From NCBI GenBank assembly GCA_035478715.1, contig DATIJK010000015.1:1-9743 (forward strand): DNA of 9,743 nt. The letters are read 5' to 3'. The translations under genes and the position numbers were made by a program. Positions 4,390 to 9,743 of the stretch are shown piece after piece; positions within the stretch are counted from its first letter, which is position 1, and each line of letters starts with the position of its first letter. A model generated the notes under the pieces. The model worked only from the letters and a program-made list of their open reading frames with translations, made no database searches and was not told the origin of the DNA. The DNA comes from JAICLK01 sp035478715. Its GTDB lineage: Bacteria > Patescibacteriota > Saccharimonadia > Saccharimonadales > UBA4665.

Positions 4390-7161
4390 TTACGGTCGGG
4401 CTGCGCGTGCCGGGGCGTATTCGGCCAGGCGGCGGGCTACCTGGTGAAGGTATCCGTCCTCAATCGTGAATCGTGGGTCACCAGGGTCGGCTAAGGTTTC
4501 GTTGTAGGTAACTCTACCATAAGCACGAGATAATATTGCTGCAGCTGCGTTCTTGTTCGTTCTGGCGTCACCAGACCAAGCCATGCGATTTAATACGCGG
4601 TTAATTTGTGCTTCAAGCTCACTATCGATTTCGGTGCGGCGATCTGTGGAGGTAGCTTCCAGCCCATGTTCAGTCAAAAGTCCGGCAATTGCGTTAAGTG
4701 ACATAGTTGTTTCGGCATTGCCGAGGAACCTGTCATGCGGAGGCAGCCATCCGTATCTTTGGGCTAGCGCTTGGGCAAGTGCCTTGCGTCTCGCGATGGG
4801 TACCGATTCAGCAAGATGGAATATTCCACCGCCTACATCTACGAATTCAACGCCTCTGACGTTGATGCCTTGATCGGCAAGATGACGTTTGACGGTTTCT
4901 GGGTTATCTACACCTGGCATGGCTGCCGCTACGGTGTTTACATAGTCATTTACTACTTCAGTTGAATGGGGTGCGTGACGACCCGTTAATTCCTTTGCGA
5001 GTTCCGCTTTTTTCGCATCACTCACTGTATCTGCAAGTTGATAGCCGCCATGTCCGTCTTCTTCAAATTCAACACCTTCTACGTCAATACCTTGGTCGGC
5101 AAGATGCTGTTTGAGTTTTTCAGCACTATCGATTTCTGCCGAAGAGGCCGCAATTCCAGTTGCAATATCGTTCACAGACTCGGCAGGATCTTTAGTGTTG
5201 TAACCTTCGCCTCTGAATTCATTCCACAATTTTCTCTTCTTTAATTTTTCGATAAGATTATCAGCACCGTGGGTAGCGGGGTTAAGAATGACATTCGTAC
5301 TCTCTTCGCGGTTGCTCCGTTGCACTTTGCTTCGTTCGTTTTTGCGATTACGTACAATTAATACGCCAGCTGCAGCTGCCATAACACCTACTACCGGGAT
5401 GACTATTTCCCAAGGGTTAAGGCCGCCGCCTTCTTTACTTGAACCGCCGTTATTATCGCCACCACCGCCACGGTTGTCGGCTGCTGGAACTACCGTCATT
5501 ATTGAACTAGTGGCGTCGTTGTCTTCCTGTAGCCGTGGGATTCCTTTGTGGATAGCTTGTTGAACCTGGCCCCAGTCGTAGCCGGTTTGTTCATTCCAGG
5601 CATTGGGCGTTTCTACCGTCACACGCTTACCGGATGGAGTGATGATTACCATCTTTGTGTGGTCGGCGCTTACTGAATCGATCGTATAGCCGCTGGGTAG
5701 TTGCAGGTCGCCGTGGTCAATAAAGAGGCCATGATTATTGAAGTCTATGCCGGTTACGGTATGACCGTCTGGCGCTAAATTGATCGTGGCACCTGAGCCG
5801 TGGGCGTTTATTTGATCCAGTACATTGCTTTGTTGATCTAAGCTCAGATCCAGATGGCCATTTTTGATTCCATCGCCCGGGATATGGATATCAAAATAGT
5901 GGTGGCCGCTATGTGCAAGCTCGTTTGCGGGAAGCGAGACGCGAAGTGTGTGGCCGTTGATAAGCGTAACGGTACGGCCGTCGCCTTTGTATTCTATGCC
6001 GGAGTCGGCGCCAGTGCCTGAAAGTATATCGTGGGCATTGTTATGGCCTCCGCCACCGCTGTTAATATCGCCATTTCCGTCACCACCTCCGCCACCTAAG
6101 TCTGTACTTTCAAATGTTACGCGGCCGCCTGAATGATCGGCCATTACCTTTAATACTGCGTGATCGTTGCTCGTCCAGCCGCCGTGGCCATCGGGAACTT
6201 CGTAATAAAAAATGCCGTTGCGATGGATTTCGCGCAATTGACCGGCAGCGTGCGCGGCTTTGGCATCGTGGACCATCTGGTCCCAGTTTTTGTTGAAACT
6301 GCCTGGCAAATTGTCATAGGCTTCGGATACGGTTTGACCGGTTTTAATATGCAGGACTTCCGGAGTGCCTGTTGCCGGATGTGTATCGGCAGTTAATACT
6401 GCATGGGTGATTTTGTGGTCAGAATGCGATTCCAAGATCGGCGTGTCGTTGACGGCTGGGCTGTGCTTTGCCGTCAATTCTACTTGGACGACCGTATCGT
6501 GGCCGCTGGTGCCCGATGTGCCGTTGGTCGTCAAAGTTTCCGCGGTCTGGCTGGCCACGTGGTGAGTGCTTCCGGCGGGGGCAGGGGAGACGTCTGCCAT
6601 TAATTCGGCATTGATAACTTGGCTATGGCCGCCGCCAGTTCCACCGCTTGAAGCAAGCGTGTTTGCTGCATGGTTGATCAGGTGGCCCGAGTCTTGCTTG
6701 GATATGTGAGCAAAAAGTGCCAAAGCGCCAGACACTGCAAGGGCAGGAGCGATTGCCGGAGCGATACGCCGTGCTTTTTCGTTGCCTTTAGTCGCGCTTG
6801 CCGCTGCATCTCCGACGCCGGCCAGCATGTTTCCGTAACGGGCGCCCGCGTTCCAATAAATGTTTGAAGAAGCTGATTTAACCTTTGAAGCTACAGCAGC
6901 AGCCCTGCCTAACGCTCTGCCGAAACGTCCTCGGCGACCGTCTTCTGGTTCCTGTGTAGTGATAGCTTCGGCATAAACAGTCTCCGCGGCAGTGAGAACC
7001 TGTGATCCATCCATTTCTGAAGTGGAATCTACAACTTCTGGGGATGCACCAGTAATTAATCCCGGGGATCCTGCTATTTGTTCTTGAATTGCTTGATCAA
7101 CTACCGGTCCGCCACCGGCACTCTCGCGCACTAGGGCTAGCGCATCTGGATTCGTTAACAT
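4390..7161 (-). CDS. large two-pass membrane protein with tandem repeats
   Basis: I do not recognise this 923-residue protein. Residues 1-132 are presumed cytoplasmic, ending in an Arg/Lys-rich stretch. A hydrophobic segment (about 133-151) gives the first membrane pass. Residues 152-583 would be outside: three short repeats with consensus V..xELxA.x.PA (near 179, 221 and 248), a compact part (276-353), a Gly/Asn/Asp linker (356-374), a presumed beta-rich His/Gly/Asp-rich part (376-558) and a second Gly-rich linker (565-580). A second hydrophobic segment (585-603, IVIPVVGVMAAAAGVLIV) is followed by RNRKNERSK, which by the positive-inside rule returns the chain to the cytoplasm. The tail holds two copies of a 67-residue unit spaced exactly 74 residues apart (663-729, 737-803), sharing HLADQGI and GVEF, then a helical end domain. 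No cleavable signal, sortase motif or known enzyme motif is seen. The start ATG has AAGGAG 11 bases upstream. The stop is TAA. A surface or envelope role is inferred. Confidence 0.88.
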   Translation of the reverse strand: MLTNPDALALVRESAGGGPVVDQAIQEQIAGSPGLITGASPEVVDSTSEMDGSQVLTAAETVYAEAITTQEPEDGRRGRFGRALGRAAAVASKVKSASSNIYWNAGARYGNMLAGVGDAAASATKGNEKARRIAPAIAPALAVSGALALFAHISKQDSGHLINHAANTLASSGGTGGGHSQVINAELMADVSPAPAGSTHHVASQTAETLTTNGTSGTSGHDTVVQVELTAKHSPAVNDTPILESHSDHKITHAVLTADTHPATGTPEVLHIKTGQTVSEAYDNLPGSFNKNWDQMVHDAKAAHAAGQLREIHRNGIFYYEVPDGHGGWTSNDHAVLKVMADHSGGRVTFESTDLGGGGGDGNGDINSGGGGHNNAHDILSGTGADSGIEYKGDGRTVTLINGHTLRVSLPANELAHSGHHYFDIHIPGDGIKNGHLDLSLDQQSNVLDQINAHGSGATINLAPDGHTVTGIDFNNHGLFIDHGDLQLPSGYTIDSVSADHTKMVIITPSGKRVTVETPNAWNEQTGYDWGQVQQAIHKGIPRLQEDNDATSSIMTVVPAADNRGGGGDNNGGSSKEGGGLNPWEIVIPVVGVMAAAAGVLIVRNRKNERSKVQRSNREESTNVILNPATHGADNLIEKLKKRKLWNEFRGEGYNTKDPAESVNDIATGIAASSAEIDSAEKLKQHLADQGIDVEGVEFEEDGHGGYQLADTVSDAKKAELAKELTGRHAPHSTEVVNDYVNTVAAAMPGVDNPETVKRHLADQGINVRGVEFVDVGGGIFHLAESVPIARRKALAQALAQRYGWLPPHDRFLGNAETTMSLNAIAGLLTEHGLEATSTDRRTEIDSELEAQINRVLNRMAWSGDARTNKNAAAAILSRAYGRVTYNETLADPGDPRFTIEDGYLHQVARRLAEYAPARAARP
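4753..5175 (-). repeat. tandem coding repeat, 222-nt period, in the large membrane protein
   Basis: Two units, residues 663-729 (4975-5175) and 737-803 (4753-4953), align without gaps at an offset of 74 codons. Shared landmarks are VND, HLADQGI(D/N)V, GVEF, LA(D/E)(T/S)V and a K/R-rich helix ending R(H/Y). The DNA keeps near-identical patches, such as TCGGCAAGATG at both HLADQ sites, which points to internal duplication. Confidence 0.8.
6373..6627 (-). repeat. three short extracellular repeats in the large membrane protein
   Basis: Residues 179-194, 221-236 and 248-263 align over 16 positions (HSQVINAELMADVSPA, HDTVVQVELTAKHSPA, DHKITHAVLTADTHPA). Shared are a Leu at position 9, Ala at 11 and Pro-Ala at 15-16. 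The spacers between copies are Ser/Thr/Gly-rich. The repeats form the part of the external region nearest the first membrane segment. Confidence 0.55.
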
Positions 7162-7295
7162 TTTTTTAGTTGCTCCTTGAAAAAGTTGTCTCGATAACTT
7201 ACTTAGATATCCTACGACTTATTTCGGCTAAAATAACTGACATATAACTCTGGTTTAACACCGTAAATCAAGCCTCAATAGTCTGATTGAGTTTA

Positions 7296-7324
7296 AGTAA
7301 ACCACTAAGAAGTAGATTTGTCAA
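7296..7324 (-). promoter_or_regulatory. promoter of the large membrane protein gene
   Basis: The minus strand has a perfect TTGACA (7324-7319), a 17-base spacer and TTTACT (7301-7296, four of six). The start point would be near 7289, leaving a leader of about 128 bases. The -35 region reads TTGACAAAT, the same nine bases that open the promoters at 1481 and 9517. The leader holds a small hairpin (CTCAAT/ATTGAG, near 7275-7291) and the AAGGAG ribosome-binding site at 7178-7173. Confidence 0.5.
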
Positions 7325-7399
7325 TCAATTATTTAATATTAACTTCATTATGACAAATTGCTTATCCTTACGGATATAACAGATACAATTGCACCGGGG

Positions 7400-7429
7400 T
7401 TGACAGGGGAGTTGGCACTCTATTATTAT
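7400..7429 (+). promoter_or_regulatory. groESL promoter
   Basis: A perfect TTGACA (7400-7405) is followed after 18 bases by TATTAT (7424-7429); an alternative TATTAT at 7421 would leave 15. The -10 box lies in the spacer of the CIRCE operator, so a bound repressor would block RNA polymerase. A second, weaker upstream pair (ATGACA at 7350, TATAAC at 7375) has a 19-base spacer and is doubtful. Confidence 0.7.
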
Positions 7430-7438
7430 GAGTGCTGA
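7412..7438 (+). promoter_or_regulatory. CIRCE operator (HrcA binding site)
   Basis: TTGGCACTC (7412-7420), nine spacer bases, then GAGTGCTGA (7430-7438) match the CIRCE consensus TTAGCACTC-N9-GAGTGCTAA with one change in each arm. CIRCE is the operator of the heat-shock repressor HrcA and typically sits upstream of groESL. It predicts an hrcA gene elsewhere in the genome and heat-induced expression of this operon. Confidence 0.93.
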
Positions 7439-7440
7439 TG

Positions 7441-7463
7441 ACTGGCACTAGTGAAGTGCCAGT
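7441..7463 (+). other. second inverted repeat next to CIRCE (groES leader hairpin)
   Basis: ACTGGCACT (7441-7449) and AGTGCCAGT (7455-7463) form a perfect 9-bp stem with a 5-base loop, starting two bases after CIRCE. The arms share the TGGCACT core with the first CIRCE arm but have a shorter spacer. It lies at the 5' end of the predicted groESL mRNA and could stabilise it, or be a degenerate extra operator. Three to four Ts follow, too few for a good terminator. Confidence 0.6.
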
Positions 7464-7492
7464 TTTACAAAAAATAAGGAGGAGCTTACAGG

Positions 7493-7759
7493 ATGAGCGT
7501 AAATATTCAGCCGCTTGCCGATTACGTGGTAGCGGTATCCGAAGAGGCCGAAACCAAAACCGCCAGCGGTTTGTACTTGCCGGAAAAAGCAACCGAGAAA
7601 CCGAAAGTTGCCAAGGTCGTAGCAGTGGGCAAAGAGGCAAAACAGATAAAAGTCGGCGACCGTATTATATATAAGAGTTACAGCACGACCGACGTGAAAG
7701 TCGGAAGCGAAGAATACATACTGGTCAAAGAAGAAGACGTACTAGCAACTGTTAAGTAA
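7493..7759 (+). CDS. groES: co-chaperonin GroES
   Basis: GroES forms the heptameric lid that closes the GroEL chamber and triggers folding of the enclosed protein. The 88-residue product (family usually 90-100) shows the N-terminal strand IQPLADYVVA, where most homologues have IKPLGDRVVV. The mobile-loop region ETKTASGLYLPEKA (20-33) binds the GroEL apical domain. It continues with the strand KVAKVVAVG, then VGDRIIYKSYSTTDVK (54-69) and the C-terminal EEYILVKEEDVLATV. It is the first gene of the CIRCE-controlled operon. AAGGAGG at 7476-7482 is a strong ribosome-binding site ten bases before the ATG. The next gene starts 18 bases after the TAA stop. The Asp-Tyr in place of the common Asp-Arg after PLA is a modest deviation. 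Confidence 0.96.
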   Translation: MSVNIQPLADYVVAVSEEAETKTASGLYLPEKATEKPKVAKVVAVGKEAKQIKVGDRIIYKSYSTTDVKVGSEEYILVKEEDVLATVK

Positions 7760-7777
7760 TTGGAGGAATAGACTGAA

Positions 7778-9424
7778 ATGGCAAAAAAGGTATTTTATGA
7801 TGACGATGCCCGCCGCCGCGTGCTCGCGGGCGCGAAGATTCTATATGACGCGGTCAAAACTACCATGGGGCCAAAGGGCCGCAACGTGGTTATCAGCAAA
7901 AGTTACGGCAATCCGACCGTTACCCACGATGGCGTAACCGTTGCGAAAGGCGTTGAGCTTGGTGATGTAGACGACGAGACGTTAGGTTATCGTGTTGGGG
8001 CGGAGTTGATCAAACAAGCTGCGAACAAGATGAACGACGTCGCTGGTGATGGGACAACTACTGTTACCGTCTTGACCTATCACATTTTGAACGAGGCTAA
8101 CAAGCTGATTGCTGCCGGCCACAACCCGATGCTGTTGCGTAAAGGTTTGGAAGCCGCATCGCATGATGTAATTTCGAAATTAGACGGTCTGAGCGAAGAC
8201 ATACAGGGCAAGAAAACCCGCGTCGCTGAAGTCGCGACAATCTCAGCCGGTGACGCTGTGATCGGCAATCTGATTGCCGAAGTCATGGATGCGATCGGCC
8301 GCGATGGTGTAGTGACGGTTGAAGAGGGTCAGAGCCTGGAACTCGAAAAGGAGATCGTAGAAGGGTTCACGTTCGACCGCGGATTCGTCAGCCCGTACAT
8401 GGTTACGGATACCGGCCGCATGGAAGCTGTGTATGACAAGCCAGCAATCGTAATTACTGACAAGAAAATCAGCTCGATCCAGGAATTTTTGCCGCTGCTC
8501 GAAAAACTCGCGCAATCTGGCAAAAAAGATTTGGTATTGATTGCAGAAGATGTCGAAGGTGAAGCGCTCGGCACGTTGGTTTTGAACCGTCTGAAGGGCG
8601 TATTTAACACGGTCGCGGTCAAGGCGCCGGCATTCGGCGACCGTCGCAAAGATATCTTGAATGACATCGCGATTCTGACCGGTGCTGATGTGATTACTGA
8701 CGACCGCGGCATGACATTCGAAAATGTTGAGTTGGATGTAGTCGGCTCCGCGCGTAAAGTTATCGTAACTAAGGACGAAACAACAATTATCGAGGGTGAT
8801 GGCAACACTGCTGAAGTCGCTGCTCGCATCAAGCAAATCAACACCCAAGGCAACCAGGCAAACAGTGAATACGACAAAGAAAACCTGGATAAAAGACGGG
8901 CAGCTTTGAGCGGCAAAGTCGCCGTAATCAAGGTTGGCGGCGCCACCGAGACCGAGATCGAAGAAAAGAAATTCCGCGTAGATGATGCCGTTAATGCGGT
9001 TAAGGCTGCATTGAGCGACGGTGTTGTACCGGGCGGCGGCGTGACGTTGATCAATCTGTCGGCGATGGTAAGTTCAAAAAGTGATGACGATTCTGTTACT
9101 GCCGGTGCGCAGTTGCTTAAGAAAGCATTGGAACAGCCGTTCCGGATTTTACTTTCGAACGCCGGTCTGAACGCCGACGAGTGGCTGCCACAAGTCCGCG
9201 CCGCTAAAGCGGGGCAGGGCGTTAACGTCAATGACGCCAGCAAACTCGTAGACTTAAAGGCTGCGGGGATTGTCGACCCGACACGTGTTACGCGTGAAGC
9301 AATCCAGAATGCAGTAAGCATCGCCGGTACAAGCATGACTATGGGTGCGCTCGTGGCCGAAGTACCGGAGAAGAAAGACGCTCCGGCTGCCCCCGACATG
9401 GGCGGCGGCATGATGGGAATGTAG
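7778..9424 (+). CDS. groEL: chaperonin GroEL (60 kDa)
   Basis: GroEL is the ATP-driven double-ring chaperonin that folds cytosolic proteins with GroES. The 548-residue product has the normal length. The equatorial domain has TMGPKGRNVV (29-38) and the nucleotide-binding AGDGTTT (89-95, D91 equivalent to E. coli D87). The intermediate and apical domains follow, with DGVVTVEEG (176-184), FDRGFVSPYM (199-208) and VKAPAFGDRRKDIL (281-294). RVDDAVNAVKAAL (400-412) carries the ATP-hydrolysis aspartate (D403, equivalent to D398). GVVPGGGV (415-422) and the flexible Gly/Met tail GGGMMGM close it. GGAGG at 7762-7766 precedes the ATG by 11 bases, and groES lies just upstream in the same CIRCE-controlled operon. 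The stop is TAG. Near 60-72 the sequence runs ELGDVDDETLGYR, a few residues longer and more acidic than in E. coli. Confidence 0.99.
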   Translation: MAKKVFYDDDARRRVLAGAKILYDAVKTTMGPKGRNVVISKSYGNPTVTHDGVTVAKGVELGDVDDETLGYRVGAELIKQAANKMNDVAGDGTTTVTVLTYHILNEANKLIAAGHNPMLLRKGLEAASHDVISKLDGLSEDIQGKKTRVAEVATISAGDAVIGNLIAEVMDAIGRDGVVTVEEGQSLELEKEIVEGFTFDRGFVSPYMVTDTGRMEAVYDKPAIVITDKKISSIQEFLPLLEKLAQSGKKDLVLIAEDVEGEALGTLVLNRLKGVFNTVAVKAPAFGDRRKDILNDIAILTGADVITDDRGMTFENVELDVVGSARKVIVTKDETTIIEGDGNTAEVAARIKQINTQGNQANSEYDKENLDKRRAALSGKVAVIKVGGATETEIEEKKFRVDDAVNAVKAALSDGVVPGGGVTLINLSAMVSSKSDDDSVTAGAQLLKKALEQPFRILLSNAGLNADEWLPQVRAAKAGQGVNVNDASKLVDLKAAGIVDPTRVTREAIQNAVSIAGTSMTMGALVAEVPEKKDAPAAPDMGGGMMGM

Positions 9425-9450
9425 CTTTAAACGACATCGTTTAGCCAATT

Positions 9451-9481
9451 AAGAGCCTTGAATAAAATCGAGGCTCTTTTT
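9451..9481 (+). terminator. intrinsic terminator of groESL
   Basis: AAGAGCCTTG (9451-9460) pairs with CGAGGCTCTT (9469-9478) as a 10-bp stem with one G-U pair and an 8-base AT loop. It is followed by a run of five Ts ending at 9481. It lies 27 bases after the groEL stop. A smaller inverted repeat (TAAACG/CGTTTA, 9428-9443) lies between them. Confidence 0.9.
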
Positions 9482-9516
9482 AACTAAATTTTGAAAATTA
9501 ATACCGTAGCACAAGA

Positions 9517-9546
9517 TTGACAAATAACAAAGCTTATGCTAAATTA
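9517..9546 (+). promoter_or_regulatory. promoter nearly identical to that at 1481
   Basis: TTGACA (9517-9522), a 17-base spacer and TAAATT (9540-9545), with TG at 9537-9538 as an extended -10. Compared with 1481-1510, 26 of 30 bases match: TTGACAAAT, then four differing bases, then AAGCTTATGCTAAATTA. The -35 inverted repeat of the first copy is lost here. The start point would fall on or beside the GTG at 9552, suggesting a leaderless transcript. Confidence 0.7.
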
Positions 9547-9551
9547 TTATC

Positions 9552-9743
9552 GTGACAGAATCTCTTAACTAACCACTTTATGGCCCCGATCTTGCTGCTG
9601 TACAGTCTGCGGCAGCTAACGCAAACCCAGAAACTTACAGTATCTCTCATGTTCAATGGGAAACGGCAACTAAACCTACCGGGCAGAGTAAAATTGCACC
9701 AAAAAATCAACCAGACAGTATCATGAATGGCCAGTTATTTGAG
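9552..9743 (+). CDS. partial hypothetical gene, early frame interrupted (possible relative of the 1554 gene)
   Basis: From GTG at 9552 the frame reads MTESLN, a TAA stop at 9570-9572, then stays open to the window end (57 more codons). The part after the stop begins PLYGPDLAAVQSAAANANPE and is Ala/Asn/Pro-rich. Its start resembles the 1554 product: MTE at the same place, and PMYELPPDVLAADRAA against PLYGPDLAAVQSAA. No in-frame ATG, GTG, TTG or CTG occurs between the TAA and ATG 9723. Alternatives: a true nonsense mutation; a start at ATG 9580 with one C missing from CCCC at 9584-9587 (adding one would give MAPDLAAVQSAA); or coding only from 9723. The frame at 9580 itself stops within the window after 47 codons. 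I recognise no function. That this region codes is moderately likely; its start is unresolved. Confidence 0.45.

Noticed and set aside
7350..7380. Second upstream groESL promoter (ATGACA, 19 bases, TATAAC)
   Set aside because: The spacer is too long and the downstream TTGACA/TATTAT pair within CIRCE explains expression better.
8329..9411. A 360-codon open frame on the minus strand opposite groEL
   Set aside because: It lies entirely antisense to a perfectly conserved groEL, has a Ser/Ala/Thr-biased composition typical of a shadow frame, and has no recognisable motif.
1..9743. TGA=glycine recoding as in Gracilibacteria/Absconditabacteria
   Set aside because: All genes are full length under the standard code and none contains an in-frame TGA.

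Overview
The window looks like an ordinary stretch of a small bacterial chromosome with roughly balanced base composition. My best guess is Patescibacteria (CPR), most likely Candidatus Saccharibacteria. This is inference from the overall look of the proteins: a Mur ligase that starts almost at its P-loop, large lineage-specific proteins without recognisable relatives, compact spacing and mostly short leaders. No marker in the window proves it. All complete genes end in TAA or TAG, and none contains an in-frame TGA, so the standard code fits and the TGA=Gly code of Gracilibacteria/Absconditabacteria does not.

Layout. 1-74 (minus) is the first 24 codons of a valyl-tRNA synthetase gene. Its leader (75-336) holds a 70-nt imperfect hairpin. 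337-1407 (minus) is tsaD, with a promoter so close to the ATG that the mRNA is probably leaderless. A divergent region (1408-1553) serves tsaD and, on the plus strand, a 372-residue protein of unknown function (1554-2672). 2807-4171 (plus) is a MurE-type Mur ligase lacking the usual N-terminal domain. It converges on a large gene (4390-7161, minus) for a 923-residue two-pass membrane protein. That protein has a roughly 430-residue presumed extracellular region and a cytoplasmic tail with a gapless 74-residue-period tandem repeat. The divergent region 7162-7492 carries that gene's promoter and the groESL promoter with a near-consensus CIRCE operator. groES (7493-7759) and groEL (7778-9424) follow, then a strong intrinsic terminator (9451-9481). 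The window ends in the start of another gene (about 9552 onward).

How the parts relate. tsaD (t6A tRNA modification) and valS serve translation. groES-groEL form the HrcA/CIRCE-controlled chaperonin operon. The Mur ligase acts in peptidoglycan precursor synthesis. The large membrane protein is a plausible cell-surface component. The most unexpected signal is that the unknown gene at 1554 and the interrupted gene at 9552 lie behind promoters identical at 26 of 30 positions and have related predicted N-termini. This suggests a small family of co-regulated, lineage-specific proteins. The 9552 copy has a TAA at codon 7 (or an indel), so it is broken, unusually started, or mis-sequenced. I found no CRISPR array, transposase, tRNA or rRNA.
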